DNA of 64,000 nt from Fluviicola chungangensis (GCF_007558725.1 NZ_VLPL01000002.1:1-64000); one strand, 5' to 3'. Counted from the stretch's first letter, positions 52,213 through 61,785 are shown. Notes: a model not told the origin generated them from the sequence alone. Translations and numbers: made by a program.

Positions 52213-52893
52213 TTACATCCGGATAATCGCCCCATCCTCCATTTCAATGATCCGGTGGGTTCTCTGAGCAAACTCATTGTCGTGCGTTACGATCAATAAG
52301 GATTGATTAAATGCTTCGGCCAGTTCTTTAAAGATTTCGAAGACAATTTCCGAGTTTTTTTTATCCAGATTCCCTGTCGGTTCATCACCCATCACAATTA
52401 ACGGATTGTTGATCAGGGCCCGTGCGATAGCCACTCGTTGCTTTTGTCCCCCCGAAAGTTGATTGGGCAATTTAAGCGCTTCATCCTGAATTCCCAGAAT
52501 CTTCAGTTTTTCATATGCATGTTGCTCCACTTCTGCTGCGCTTAACTTATTTAATTTCAATCCAGGCAACATGACATTCTTCAAGACCGAAAACTCATTG
52601 AGCAAGTAATGAAACTGAAAGACGAACCCAATTTTTTCGTTCCGGACACGAGCCAAATCGCCTTCTTTCTTCCCCCGCATGAGTTGTTCGTCCAGCAGTA
52701 AATCTCCCTGGTAATCCGTATCCATGGTGGAAAGAATATAAAGCAAGGTCGATTTTCCACAACCTGATTTCCCGATAATGGAGGTAAATTCTCCCTTTTT
52801 AACTTCAAAACTAATTTTCTTCAATACCTGGATATCATATGGATCGTGAAAATATTTCGAAATTTCCCTGGCCTGTAAAACTGTTTTCTCCAT
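52213..52893 (-). CDS. ABC transporter ATPase, MacB/LolD type
   Basis: 226 aa. Walker [15 protein letters not shown]-loop FVFQFHYLL, signature [15 protein letters not shown], Walker [14 protein letters not shown]-loop IVTHDNE. The short ATPase with the [20 protein letters not shown] segment belongs to the LolD/MacB/FtsE group, which powers mechanotransmission by FtsX-like permeases. It is the third gene of an operon with the permease (1-bp gap) and the membrane-fusion lipoprotein. Confidence 0.93.
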   Translation of the reverse strand: MEKTVLQAREISKYFHDPYDIQVLKKISFEVKKGEFTSIIGKSGCGKSTLLYILSTMDTDYQGDLLLDEQLMRGKKEGDLARVRNEKIGFVFQFHYLLNEFSVLKNVMLPGLKLNKLSAAEVEQHAYEKLKILGIQDEALKLPNQLSGGQKQRVAIARALINNPLIVMGDEPTGNLDKKNSEIVFEIFKELAEAFNQSLLIVTHDNEFAQRTHRIIEMEDGAIIRM

Positions 52894-52894
52894 A

Positions 52895-54145
52895 TTATTT
52901 CCCTCTGATAATAACCACCGGATCTACCTTGCTTGCTTTCCGCGAAGGGAAATACCCGGCAAAGTAAGTGGTGACGATTGAAAAAATTCCGGCGATCAGG
53001 TAATACCTCAAATCGTAATTGATCGGGTATGTTTTAATGGTTGGAAGTGCTTCTGTCTTAAATGGGATCTGGTCAATACCCGAAGAGATCAGGAACCCGA
53101 AAAAGAGTCCGAATAAACCCCCGAAAACGCCGATAGTAAGAGCAATGGAAATAAATACGCGTTTGACATCTTTTCCTGAAAACCCGGTTGCCTTTAAAAT
53201 CGCAATCGTATCCATTTTTTCGTAAATCATCATATTCAGGATATTGTAAATTCCGAAACCGGCAACGATCAATAAAGTAATCCCCACCGCATATGAGATT
53301 AACGTCCTGATTGCAGTTCCTGTTTCAAATTGGGCATTTGCCGTTTGAATATCGACTGCCTCCACTTCGTAAATCTGTTTGTATTCTTTCGCTATTTCGG
53401 GAGCCTTGTTCATGTCACGCAATTTGACCTGGATATCGGTGATGTAACTGTTGCTTTCTCCGAGAAGTTTCTGAGCAGTAGTCAGCGAAACATAACTTTG
53501 CACTTTATCAATATCCTGGATCCCGGATTGAAAATAACCGACCACTTTCAATTGAACCCGCTCTCCCCGGGAAGTAGTGATTTGGATATTGTCTCCTATA
53601 CTCGCCAGCATTTTTTCAGCTGCTCCCTTTCCCAAGACGATACTGTTGGGAACACTTTTTAATTCCTGGTAATCTCCTTCAACAACGTATTCGGAAAAGG
53701 AGAACAAGCGGTTTTCTTCCACAACGTCAATTCCATTCAACACCCCGTTCAGATCCACGGCACCGATATTATAAAATACCTGGACATTTACTTTCGGACT
53801 AACGCCCAGGACGCGCGGATCATCTCTCAGCGATTTCATAATCACCGAGCTGTTCCGAAGATCCAGCAAGTCATTCTTCGGCTTAACCGAACTAATGAAA
53901 TTATGTGCATCGGATGTATAATCTATCGGTTGTTTCTCGGAGGGAAGGATTTCTTTATAAATGTGCACATGAGGGGTCCGGTTGAGGATTAACCCGTCCA
54001 GCATTTTATTAAGGCCAGTCATAAAACTCAGAAGCGTAATGAACATGGTAATACTGAAAGTAACACCAATTGCCGCAACCAATGTTTGCTTCCAACGTGC
54101 AAGCAAAAGTGCCTTCGAAATGCTTATGATCAGTCCAAATCTCAT
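52895..54145 (-). CDS. FtsX-like/MacB permease
   Basis: 416 aa. One N-terminal membrane segment (LARWKQTLVAAIGVTFSITMFITLLSF), a large periplasmic MacB_PCD domain (residues about 45-270), and three C-terminal segments (LISYAVGITLLIVAGFGIYNILNMMIY; ISIALTIGVFGGLFGLFFGFLI; YYLIAGIFSIVTTYFAGYFPSRKASKVDPV). This is the four-segment layout of MacB/LolC/LolE permeases. Together with the ATPase and the periplasmic adaptor it should export a substrate across the envelope. The adaptor gene overlaps its start by 4 bp. Confidence 0.92.
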   Translation of the reverse strand: MRFGLIISISKALLLARWKQTLVAAIGVTFSITMFITLLSFMTGLNKMLDGLILNRTPHVHIYKEILPSEKQPIDYTSDAHNFISSVKPKNDLLDLRNSSVIMKSLRDDPRVLGVSPKVNVQVFYNIGAVDLNGVLNGIDVVEENRLFSFSEYVVEGDYQELKSVPNSIVLGKGAAEKMLASIGDNIQITTSRGERVQLKVVGYFQSGIQDIDKVQSYVSLTTAQKLLGESNSYITDIQVKLRDMNKAPEIAKEYKQIYEVEAVDIQTANAQFETGTAIRTLISYAVGITLLIVAGFGIYNILNMMIYEKMDTIAILKATGFSGKDVKRVFISIALTIGVFGGLFGLFFGFLISSGIDQIPFKTEALPTIKTYPINYDLRYYLIAGIFSIVTTYFAGYFPSRKASKVDPVVIIRGK

Positions 54146-55218
54146 TCGGTTTCCAGCATTATTTCATCATTCGGTTTCAGTCCCGAACGAATTTCTACCA
54201 ACTCAAAATCGCGCAAACCTACTTTTACTTTCACTTTCTTCCCATTTGCCAATTGCACGGAATCTCCTTTCAGCAAATACGTTCGCGGGATTGTGAGCAC
54301 CTTTTTCTTTGATTCCAAAACAATACTGGCTTCAAAAGAAGTATTCGGAAAGATGCGCTTCGGTGGTTTTGTAAATACCGCTTCTACTTTAAACGTTTTG
54401 GATCGCTCATTCATCAGCGGATTGATCTTCGTTACTCTCGCTTCGAATACCTGTCCTTTGTAGGCGTCCATTGTTACCAAAACACGCATGTTTAAGTCGA
54501 TTTTTGCGATATCATATTCATCCACCTGCATTTCAAGAATAAAGCTATCTGCCGATCCCAAAACAGCCAATGGGATTTGCGGCCCGACCAGATCTCCTTT
54601 TTCAATTAAAACACTGTAGACTCTTCCGTTAATATCACTTCGGATTTCAAAATCCGATGCCGATTTAGAAGACAATGCCAGGTTGTTTTTAGCCTGCTTG
54701 GCGCTGAAATTGATCTGCCGTTTTAAATCGTTGTAACGGATTATGGCATTGGAAAGGGCGTTTTGGGAACTTTGGTATGCTAATTCACGCTGTTCCAATT
54801 CTACTTTAGAAATGACATTTTGATTGAATAAGCTCAACTGACGTATATACATCAATGAATCGTTCTTTAGTTTTTCTTTTGCAAGCTGAATGGCATTCCG
54901 GGCATCTTCCAATTTATCCTGGTTGGAACTCAAATCGTAATAGGAAGCGGAAAGTGCTGCATTTTCTTCGTTGATCAATTGCGCCTTATTATCGATGCGG
55001 AACAGCAACTGTCCTTTCCGCACATACGCACCATCGTCAACTAAAACTTCCCGAATAATTCCCGAAACCAGCGGAACTGCCTGGTACTGACTTTTGCTCT
55101 TGATTGTCCCGGAAGCGTACACCGAGGATGAAATATTCTGTATTTTGGGATGAACGGTCTCACTTTTTGAGCCACATCCTACCAGCAGTAACAGTAAAAT
55201 CGGAACAAGAATTTTCAT
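54142..55218 (-). CDS. Periplasmic adaptor (HlyD/MacA-like) lipoprotein
   Basis: About 358 aa from the ATG at 55218 (MKILVPILLLLLVGCGS, lipobox LLVGC); a TTG two codons upstream is also open. Barrel-sandwich halves (VPLVSGIIREVLVDDGAYVRKGQLLFRID; IRSDINGRVYSVLIEKGDLVGPQIPLAVL) flank a coiled coil, then a beta-barrel and membrane-proximal domain (LIPRTYLLKGDSVQLANGKKVKVKVGL). First gene of the operon adaptor-permease-ATPase, which matches MacAB-type efflux; a TolC partner is not in the window. A box TCTATTTG ends 3 nt before the ATG. Confidence 0.92.
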   Translation of the reverse strand: MKILVPILLLLLVGCGSKSETVHPKIQNISSSVYASGTIKSKSQYQAVPLVSGIIREVLVDDGAYVRKGQLLFRIDNKAQLINEENAALSASYYDLSSNQDKLEDARNAIQLAKEKLKNDSLMYIRQLSLFNQNVISKVELEQRELAYQSSQNALSNAIIRYNDLKRQINFSAKQAKNNLALSSKSASDFEIRSDINGRVYSVLIEKGDLVGPQIPLAVLGSADSFILEMQVDEYDIAKIDLNMRVLVTMDAYKGQVFEARVTKINPLMNERSKTFKVEAVFTKPPKRIFPNTSFEASIVLESKKKVLTIPRTYLLKGDSVQLANGKKVKVKVGLRDFELVEIRSGLKPNDEIMLETE

Positions 55219-55287
55219 TGGCAAATAGAAACAATAAGTTACTATACCAAATTACAAACTAAAATCCAAAATAAATAATGATCTTGA

Positions 55288-56499
55288 TCACTTTAAGATC
55301 CAAGGAACGATTCCAATTGCTTTTAGCTTTGGCTGCAATTGCGAAAATTGGGATGAATTTCCGGCAGTCACACGGATTTTACCGTCTTTTTCAAGAATCT
55401 GGCCCGTCATTCCGTTTGATTCCAATAATTTGATCAGGTCTTCTGCGTTCTTCTTATCGGAGTAACTTCCAACGATGATCTGGCCACCTTTTGGTGTTCC
55501 GACATTTACTGCAGGTTTTGGCTGCTCAATCGGTTTTTTCGGAACTTCGGTAGCTTCCGGTTGCTTGCTTGCCATTTCCTCCTCATTTTCCGGCTCAACA
55601 GAAGTCATTTTCTTTTTCAGGGAAACCGGTACATACGTATCTTCATCCATTTCATAAGAAAAAGTTTCTACGTTTTCCGGCAAATTCTGAAGTTGTTTCT
55701 TCCCTTCCCGCTTTGGAAAATGATAGTTCGCCGGAGGAAGAACATATGTTCCCTGTTTGGTTGAATGGAACGGATTAAAATCGGAAAGTGATACAACACC
55801 GGATTCCAGAACATCTGTCTTTACCGGAATCCAAAAAGAATAAAATGCAATTGGAAGCAAACAGGCCGCTGCCACATACCTCCAGGTACTGGATTTCTTT
55901 TTAGCCGGGATTGTTGTTTGCTGAATATGTTCTTCGTGAACCACTTCCAAAACCGGGATAATGGGTTCCTCAGTCAAAACAAAAGAGGGCTCGGAAGCAG
56001 GAATTACTTGTTTTTGCTCCATTTCAACCGCTTTCACCACATGCAAAATTGCCTGATGCGATTCTTTTGCCTCGGCGTCAGCAACGGATACAAAATGTAC
56101 GGCGCTTAATCCAAACGATTCGAGCAATAAATTATAGAACCGATCCTGTTCAAAACACAAATTCCGTTCCTGATCATAAAACAGGTTTCCAACCCGGTCA
56201 ATGGTGATTCTTCCACCCATTTGAAGCCTTGCTTCCCATTCGTTAATATGCGCCTGAACTTCTTCTGCGGCTTCCGAATAAGGAATGGAATTCGCCTGAG
56301 AGAGCGCCGCTATCAATAAGCCATCGTTATTGATCAATTGCTTATTGAACAGAACCGATTTCTTCGGCGGTAGGATGACTCCCTTTGCCGGATCAATTTT
56401 TGCGGATGTACGTTGTGCAACAAATCCTCCGAAAGAAGGAACGATTACACAATTGTGCTGCAATAATAAATCACCGATAAGTTGTTCAACTGTCAACAT
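55288..56499 (-). CDS. HU-CCDC81/SPOR-domain protein
   Basis: 403 aa. The N-terminus (LIGDLLLQHNCVIVPSFGGFVAQRTSAKIDPAKGVILPPKKSVLFNKQL) is the bacterial HU-CCDC81 domain and is followed by a second, related segment (GGRITIDRVGNLFYDQERNLCFEQDRFYN). One membrane segment (TWRYVAAACLLPIAFYSFWIP, about residue 215), a proline-rich linker, and a C-terminal SPOR domain (GGQIIVGSYSDKKNAEDLIKLLESNGMTGQIL...) that binds denuded peptidoglycan. It likely links a cytoplasmic partner to the septal cell wall. A TAACTTTG box ends 4 nt before the ATG. Confidence 0.9.
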   Translation of the reverse strand: MLTVEQLIGDLLLQHNCVIVPSFGGFVAQRTSAKIDPAKGVILPPKKSVLFNKQLINNDGLLIAALSQANSIPYSEAAEEVQAHINEWEARLQMGGRITIDRVGNLFYDQERNLCFEQDRFYNLLLESFGLSAVHFVSVADAEAKESHQAILHVVKAVEMEQKQVIPASEPSFVLTEEPIIPVLEVVHEEHIQQTTIPAKKKSSTWRYVAAACLLPIAFYSFWIPVKTDVLESGVVSLSDFNPFHSTKQGTYVLPPANYHFPKREGKKQLQNLPENVETFSYEMDEDTYVPVSLKKKMTSVEPENEEEMASKQPEATEVPKKPIEQPKPAVNVGTPKGGQIIVGSYSDKKNAEDLIKLLESNGMTGQILEKDGKIRVTAGNSSQFSQLQPKLKAIGIVPWILK

Positions 56500-56503
56500 G
56501 ACA

Positions 56504-56511
56504 CAAAGTTA
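56504..56511 (-). promoter_or_regulatory. -7 box 4 nt before the HU-CCDC81/SPOR gene
   Basis: TAACTTTG then TGTC then ATG on the minus strand. Confidence 0.72.
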
Positions 56512-56573
56512 TGAAAATCACACCATCTATACGCAATAAATGAAAAAGAGTTGCAGGATTTCAATCAATCTGT

Positions 56574-56581
56574 TAGATTTG
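56574..56581 (+). promoter_or_regulatory. -7 box of the SprB-like protein gene
   Basis: TAGATTTG, 15 nt before the ATG at 56597. It lies inside the 19-codon upstream extension of the frame (56540), which is therefore probably untranslated. Confidence 0.65.
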
Positions 56582-56596
56582 AGCAAAATTAAACCA

Positions 56597-58846
56597 ATGA
56601 AGCACCTATATCTGCTATTGATCGTACTTACCAATTCGTGCCTGGTTACAGCACAAACTATTTCTACAATTCATACTTCCGGTTCCGGACAGTGTGACGG
56701 AATTGCCACTTTTTACGACAGTGCATATTTTAGTGGCTGTACCTGGAATTGGTATGAAGACGATACCATCACAATCATCGCAACAGGCGGACAAACCGTT
56801 TCAAACTTATGCGCCGGAGATTACTTCCTGGTATTAGATTCCACCGGTTTTACACAAATTGTTTCTTTCACGGTCAACGATTCTTGCCCGAACATCACTT
56901 TTTCGACTTCGTTAACGGACTGTACTCCGGGAAATTGTGATGCTGTCGTACAAACTTTTGCATTTGGAGGAACGGCTCCTTACCTATTTACTATCGGGGG
57001 TGGGTCTCAAACATCTGCTTCAACCTTTTCCAATCTTTGTGCCGGAACTTATTTGGTAACTTGTACGGACGCAATGAACTGTACGGCGTCTTTTACAGCT
57101 ACCGTTTCAGATACTTCTCTCAGTACCATTTCTCCGAATTTAACGATTGTTAATGACATGAACATGTCTTGTGTTGGATCTGCACAAGTTGCTCCAACGG
57201 GATCAGGTGGTCCTTACAATTATTTGTGGAGCACCGGAGAAACAACCGGTTTTGTCAATATGTTATGCGTTGGAAATTACTGGGTAACTGTTTATACCGG
57301 AACAGATACGGTTACTGTTAATTTCACTATCACGGATGACTGCACAGGTTTCACAGGTATAACCAGCTACACTCCGACATCCGGCCCGGGGATATGTGAC
57401 GGTACCGTTACATTCACTCCATACGGAGGTGTTGCACCATATACATACAACTGGAATTCAGGTGCTACAACACAATCCATTTCCAATATATGCATAGGAA
57501 ACTATACCGTATATTGTACAGATGCAATGGGTTGCGTAACAAACAATTTGTTCGTTACGGTAACCTATACGCCACCTCCGTTTTCAATTAACCTCACAAC
57601 TGAAGGTGATCTTACCGGTAACTGTATGGGTAATGCTTCAGCAGCGCCAACAGGTAGCCCAGGTCCTTATTCCTACCTTTGGAGCACCGGAGAAACGACA
57701 AGCGTAATTGGCAATTTGTGTGTTGGGAACTACAGTGTCATGGTTTGGGATAGTGCCGATACAGTGACCGCCAATTTTACGATTACAAATCCATGTGTCA
57801 ATTTTACCGCGTCTTTCAGTGAGACCGGAACAATAAACGGCAACTGCATTGGTTCATCGACGATTACGGCAACGGGAGGGGCTGCACCTTATGAATATTC
57901 CTGGGACGGCGGAACTTCATTCAATGCTGCTTCAATAATTCTTAATCTTTGTCCGGGAAATTACGATATTGTTTGCCGCGATCAAAACGGATGTGAGATC
58001 ACAGAAATCATAACAATTACCGACTCCATAAACATTCTCTCCGCAAACTTAACTTCAGCGGATGATCTGACAAATAATTGCAGTGGTTCCGCTTCAGTTA
58101 CTCCGAGCGGTGGAGTTGCTCCTTACACCATTGCATGGAGCACCGGTGAAACGACCAATTCCATATCAACCCTCTGCGCGGGGATTTATTCCGTTTCGGT
58201 TTGGGATTCCGGAAGTGATTCTGCAACCGTAAACTTTGTCATTGCAGATTCTTCTTCCACTTACAACAACAATCCCTACCCGAACGGTGCAATTAACGAT
58301 ACTTTGTATACGGACCTGGTGACGAACTGTGTAATCGATTACAACACGATCGATTCGGCTTCTTTGTACCAGGCAGTTTACAATCCAAGCAACCAAAGCT
58401 TGTACGTTACCTGGGCAGTTTATTCCCCAACGGACACCGTTTACATTAGTGATACACTTGCTTTGATTGGAAATCCCGGGTATTACACCTTGACGATTAC
58501 TGTTTATTGCCCGAACAAATCCGGAAATGACTTCTTTAAAATCGAACAGGTCGTATACTTCGATGGAATGGCCATTCACTTCTCTACACTTGGAGTGGAC
58601 GAACATGCCCTGGATATTATTTCTGTTTACCCGAATCCATTCGGTAATGCTATTTCCGTAGACAACAAAGACGGCGCTATCCGATCCTTGAAGCTGGTTG
58701 ATTTGAACGGTCGTGTGCTTTCGGAAATGAGTTCTGTAAATTCCGGAATGGTGAAATTGGATCAATTGGAAACGATTTCATCCGGAACATATTTATTGAT
58801 CCTTTCGGGAGAAAATTCCTCTAAGACTTATAAAGTAATCAAGTAA
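56597..58846 (+). CDS. SprB-repeat-like secreted protein with T9SS sorting domain
   Basis: About 749 aa from the ATG at 56597. Signal peptide (MKHLYLLLIVLTNSCLVTAQ). Residues 25-560 consist of ~45-70-residue repeats with the SprB pattern GGxAPYxYxWxxG...LCxGxYxVxxxDxxGC (for example GGTAPYLFTIGGGSQTS; GGVAPYTYNWNSGATTQ; GGAAPYEYSWDGGTSFN). A beta domain (DTLYTDLVTNCVIDYNTIDSASLYQ) and a sorting domain (ISVYPNPFGNAISVDNKDG...GTYLLIL...YKVIK) follow. The YCPNKSG...VYFDG segment is also present near the C-terminus of the 7885 protein, so the two share a domain. Adhesin-like; function unknown. Confidence 0.92.
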   Translation: MKHLYLLLIVLTNSCLVTAQTISTIHTSGSGQCDGIATFYDSAYFSGCTWNWYEDDTITIIATGGQTVSNLCAGDYFLVLDSTGFTQIVSFTVNDSCPNITFSTSLTDCTPGNCDAVVQTFAFGGTAPYLFTIGGGSQTSASTFSNLCAGTYLVTCTDAMNCTASFTATVSDTSLSTISPNLTIVNDMNMSCVGSAQVAPTGSGGPYNYLWSTGETTGFVNMLCVGNYWVTVYTGTDTVTVNFTITDDCTGFTGITSYTPTSGPGICDGTVTFTPYGGVAPYTYNWNSGATTQSISNICIGNYTVYCTDAMGCVTNNLFVTVTYTPPPFSINLTTEGDLTGNCMGNASAAPTGSPGPYSYLWSTGETTSVIGNLCVGNYSVMVWDSADTVTANFTITNPCVNFTASFSETGTINGNCIGSSTITATGGAAPYEYSWDGGTSFNAASIILNLCPGNYDIVCRDQNGCEITEIITITDSINILSANLTSADDLTNNCSGSASVTPSGGVAPYTIAWSTGETTNSISTLCAGIYSVSVWDSGSDSATVNFVIADSSSTYNNNPYPNGAINDTLYTDLVTNCVIDYNTIDSASLYQAVYNPSNQSLYVTWAVYSPTDTVYISDTLALIGNPGYYTLTITVYCPNKSGNDFFKIEQVVYFDGMAIHFSTLGVDEHALDIISVYPNPFGNAISVDNKDGAIRSLKLVDLNGRVLSEMSSVNSGMVKLDQLETISSGTYLLILSGENSSKTYKVIK

Positions 58847-58860
58847 ACTTTCATTCATCT

Positions 58861-58900
58861 TAAACCCCCGTTTGTCAATGTGATAGACGGGGTTTATTTT
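58861..58900. terminator. Bidirectional terminator between convergent genes
   Basis: AAA-CCCCGT (58862-58871) pairs with ACGGGG-TTT (58887-58895), extended inward by TTTGTC/GATAGA. TTTATTTT follows on the plus strand. It covers the stop codon of the flippase gene. Confidence 0.85.
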
Positions 58901-60357
58901 CTGCGCAGTGCAGAAAGTTTGATTCCTTCTATTGAAAGGACGACATAAACGAAGAAGATGATCAATAAATTATTCAAGACGAATTTAATAACCCCATGAT
59001 CGCCGTAAGGTATTCGGGTAGAAATAAAATAGATCAGAATACTTAATCCCATGTATAAGAAGAACTTACGCAGGTTGTATTTAATCGGGAAATGTTTTTG
59101 TCCCCAGAAATAGGAAACCACCATTTGGAATGCATAGACGATTAAAGTAGCCCATGCACTTGCTTTGTAACCATATTCCGGAATAAACAAATAATTGATG
59201 GTGATGGTCAGTATGGCTCCCATAATAGAAATATAAGCTCCAAACTTGGTTTGGTTCGTCAGCTTGTACCAGATACTTTGGTTGAAATAAATTCCCAGGA
59301 AAACGTTTGCCAGCAAAAGAATGGGTACAATGGAAAGTCCTTCCCAATATGCTTTGGTGGAAATGAAATACCTGAAAATATCCAGGTTCATGGAAACACC
59401 CAAAAAGACGATACAAACCATCGCCACGAAGTAGTTCATGAGTTTGACATACAGCTTATTGCGATCCTGGTTCTTCATTTGGTTGAAGAAGAACGGTTCT
59501 GCCGCATACCGGTAAGCCTGCAGCAAAATAGTCACTAACATCGCCAGTTTGTAACAGGCACTGTAAATCCCGATTTGTGCATCCGCCATTTTCGCGGTCA
59601 CACCATTTGCAGGATCATACAACATCTGCTTCAGCATGATCCGGTCGATCGTTTCGTTGATTATCCCGGCAAAACCGGCAATCACAATCGGAATAGCGTA
59701 AACCAGCATTTGTTTCAGCAACACCGGATCGATCTTAAAAGTAATCTGAATGAAATCCTTCCGCAGCATAATTGGCTTGACCAAGCTTGACACCAAATTC
59801 GCTGCCAGGATATAAATGACCCCTTTGGAAGGATCGTCTTTGTCGAAGAACAAAAGAAGCAGAATAACATTCAGCAGGATATTGACTCCGATCGAAGAAA
59901 ATTGAATGATGGCAAATTTCCGTGCGTTTTCCTCCGCTCGTAATTTAGCCAGAGGCAAGCTGGATGAGGCATCAATCACTACAATAGCGCACATCAGGAT
60001 AATGTATTCCGGATGATCGTTAAAAAGCAACAGGTCTGCAATTCCACGATTGAAGAAGAACATCCCGAAAAAAAACACGACATTCAGTATAATAACCGTT
60101 AGAAAACTGTTCCGGAAAATCCGCTGCCGGTCCTCATGATCCTGGATGAAACGGAAATAAGTCGTCTCCATTCCAAAAGTCAGTAGAACCATTAAAAAAG
60201 CAACAAAAGCATACAACTGTGAAACCACACCATAATCAGAAGGCTCTTTAAAAACCAACGTATACAATGGTACCAATAAGTAATTCAGGGTTCTGCCCAG
60301 AATACTCGACAACCCATAAACAGCCGTTTGCCCCAGTAACTTTTTAAGCGGATTCAA
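58894..60357 (-). CDS. Polysaccharide (Wzx/MATE-type) flippase
   Basis: 487 aa with 12-14 predicted membrane segments (for example VVSQLYAFVAFLMVLLTFGMETTYF; FRNSFLTVIILNVVFFFGMFFF; VPILLLANVFLGIYFNQSIWY). The opening LGQTAVYGLSSILGRTLNYLLVPLYT is typical of the polysaccharide biosynthesis/MOP flippases that move lipid-linked oligosaccharides across the inner membrane. It begins directly at the stop of the enoyl-CoA hydratase gene, so the two share a transcript. With the two glycosyltransferases at 43-45 kb it points to surface glycan synthesis, though those genes are not linked. Confidence 0.9.
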   Translation of the reverse strand: MNPLKKLLGQTAVYGLSSILGRTLNYLLVPLYTLVFKEPSDYGVVSQLYAFVAFLMVLLTFGMETTYFRFIQDHEDRQRIFRNSFLTVIILNVVFFFGMFFFNRGIADLLLFNDHPEYIILMCAIVVIDASSSLPLAKLRAEENARKFAIIQFSSIGVNILLNVILLLLFFDKDDPSKGVIYILAANLVSSLVKPIMLRKDFIQITFKIDPVLLKQMLVYAIPIVIAGFAGIINETIDRIMLKQMLYDPANGVTAKMADAQIGIYSACYKLAMLVTILLQAYRYAAEPFFFNQMKNQDRNKLYVKLMNYFVAMVCIVFLGVSMNLDIFRYFISTKAYWEGLSIVPILLLANVFLGIYFNQSIWYKLTNQTKFGAYISIMGAILTITINYLFIPEYGYKASAWATLIVYAFQMVVSYFWGQKHFPIKYNLRKFFLYMGLSILIYFISTRIPYGDHGVIKFVLNNLLIIFFVYVVLSIEGIKLSALRRK

Positions 60358-61140
60358 TTATCCTCGGAAGTTTGGTTTTCTTTTCTCTATGAATGCCGTA
60401 GTACCCTCTTTGAAATCAGCTGTACCGAAGCATAAGCCGAATTCTTCCACTTCTTTGTCAAATCCTTTTTGTCCGCCTTCCGAATACAATGCGTTGACTG
60501 CACGGATAGCAGATGCTATGGCCGTTCCGGAATTTTTCAGAATTTTTCCTGCCAGTTCATTTGCCAGGTCCATCAGTTCTGCCGGTTCACATATATGGTT
60601 GACCAATCCCCATGATTTTGCTTCATCTGCAGTAATCATTCCGGCAGTAAAGATCATTTCGTTTGCTTTCCCACGACCAACCAGCTGAGCCAAACGCTGT
60701 GTTCCTCCGTATCCCGGAATGACTCCCAATGAAACTTCAGGAAGCCCCATTTTTGCATTGACAGATGCGATACGAATGTGTGATGCCATTGCCAGTTCCA
60801 ATCCACCGCCCAAAGCAAATCCGTTGACCGCGGCAATCACCGGAGTGGTCATGTTTTCAATGAAAGAAAATAATAGCTGTTGTCCCTGAGCAGCCAACTC
60901 ACGACCTTTTTCAATGGAAAAATCCGCAAACTCCTTAATATCGGCACCTGCAACAAATGCTTTCTCTCCGGACCCGGTAAGAATCACCACTCCCGTTCCG
61001 GAATCTTCATTAGCTGCACTCAGTGCGTAATTCAATTCGGAAATCGTTTGTTTGTTTAATGCATTTAATTGATTCGGGCGATTAATTGTGATTGTTTGAA
61101 TGTGTCCGTTTTGAGACACAAGGATATTTTCGTAAGTCAT
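60358..61140 (-). CDS. Enoyl-CoA hydratase/crotonase-family protein
   Basis: About 260 aa from the ATG at 61140 (a TTG two codons upstream is also open). Crotonase motifs: ITINRPNQLNALNKQTI, GSGEKAFVAGADIKEFA with the oxyanion-hole backbone, the helix PVIAAVNGFALGGGLELAMASHIRIAS, and the catalytic Glu regions LPEVSLGVIPGYGGTQRL. It should hydrate 2-enoyl-CoA, with fatty acid or amino-acid catabolism as likely pathways. The exact substrate is not visible. It is translationally adjacent to the flippase gene. Confidence 0.95.
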   Translation of the reverse strand: MTYENILVSQNGHIQTITINRPNQLNALNKQTISELNYALSAANEDSGTGVVILTGSGEKAFVAGADIKEFADFSIEKGRELAAQGQQLLFSFIENMTTPVIAAVNGFALGGGLELAMASHIRIASVNAKMGLPEVSLGVIPGYGGTQRLAQLVGRGKANEMIFTAGMITADEAKSWGLVNHICEPAELMDLANELAGKILKNSGTAIASAIRAVNALYSEGGQKGFDKEVEEFGLCFGTADFKEGTTAFIEKRKPNFRG

Positions 61141-61223
61141 TTTCAAGTCTTTTTGTAAAGGTATTGACTTATTTTCGAAATTGTGCTTTTTTGACGTAAT
61201 AACGCAATATTACGTGAGGCAAA

Positions 61224-61772
61224 TTAGTTCTTCCGCAGCTTTTTATACAGTCTGATCCCCAACATCAATGCAATCCCAACCCCAAAGAATCCGATCACAC
61301 CACCAATCCAGCCCAAACTTGTTTTCAAAATAACCAGGAACACGATCGCAACCAAAATTAATGTTGCCAATTCATTCCACATGCGCAAATGACCCGAAGT
61401 CCATTTAGACGAACCATCTTTCAATCGGTTCATAATTCCCTGGCAGATGAAATGGTATACGAGAAGAATCACTACAAAAGTCAATTTGATATGCATCCAA
61501 GGCATTTTTAAAAGTCCCGGATTTGCAAAAAGCATCAATGTTCCGAAAACAACAGTAAGGATCATTGCCGGAGTTGTGATAATATACCACAAGCGGTTTT
61601 GCATGACATTGAATTGCTGTTGTAAGACCCGTTTTTCATCATCGGGTCTCGCGTTGGCTTCCGTATGGTAAATAAACAATCTCACCATATAGAACAACCC
61701 TGCAAACCAGCTTACCACAAAAATAATGTGCAGTGCCTTCCAAATGTTGTAATTGTCAATCAAAAAATTCAT
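61224..61772 (-). CDS. hemJ: HemJ-type protoporphyrinogen oxidase
   Basis: About 182 aa from the ATG at 61772 (MNFLIDNYNIWKALHIIFVVSWFAGLFYMVRLFIYHTEA); 17 further codons upstream are open but a TAACTTTG box lies there, ending 5 nt before the ATG. Four to five membrane segments, the early His (KALHIIFVVSWFAGLFYMVRLF) and the Arg/His pattern of the HemJ family, with PWMHIKLTFVVILLVYHFICQGIM in the middle. It oxidises protoporphyrinogen IX in haem synthesis where HemY/HemG are missing. The same window holds hemL (27905). Confidence 0.92.
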   Translation of the reverse strand: MNFLIDNYNIWKALHIIFVVSWFAGLFYMVRLFIYHTEANARPDDEKRVLQQQFNVMQNRLWYIITTPAMILTVVFGTLMLFANPGLLKMPWMHIKLTFVVILLVYHFICQGIMNRLKDGSSKWTSGHLRMWNELATLILVAIVFLVILKTSLGWIGGVIGFFGVGIALMLGIRLYKKLRKN

Positions 61773-61777
61773 TGCTG

Positions 61778-61785
61778 CAAAGTTA
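61778..61785 (-). promoter_or_regulatory. -7 box 5 nt before hemJ
   Basis: TAACTTTG then CAGCA then ATG on the minus strand; this decides the start of hemJ. Confidence 0.72.
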
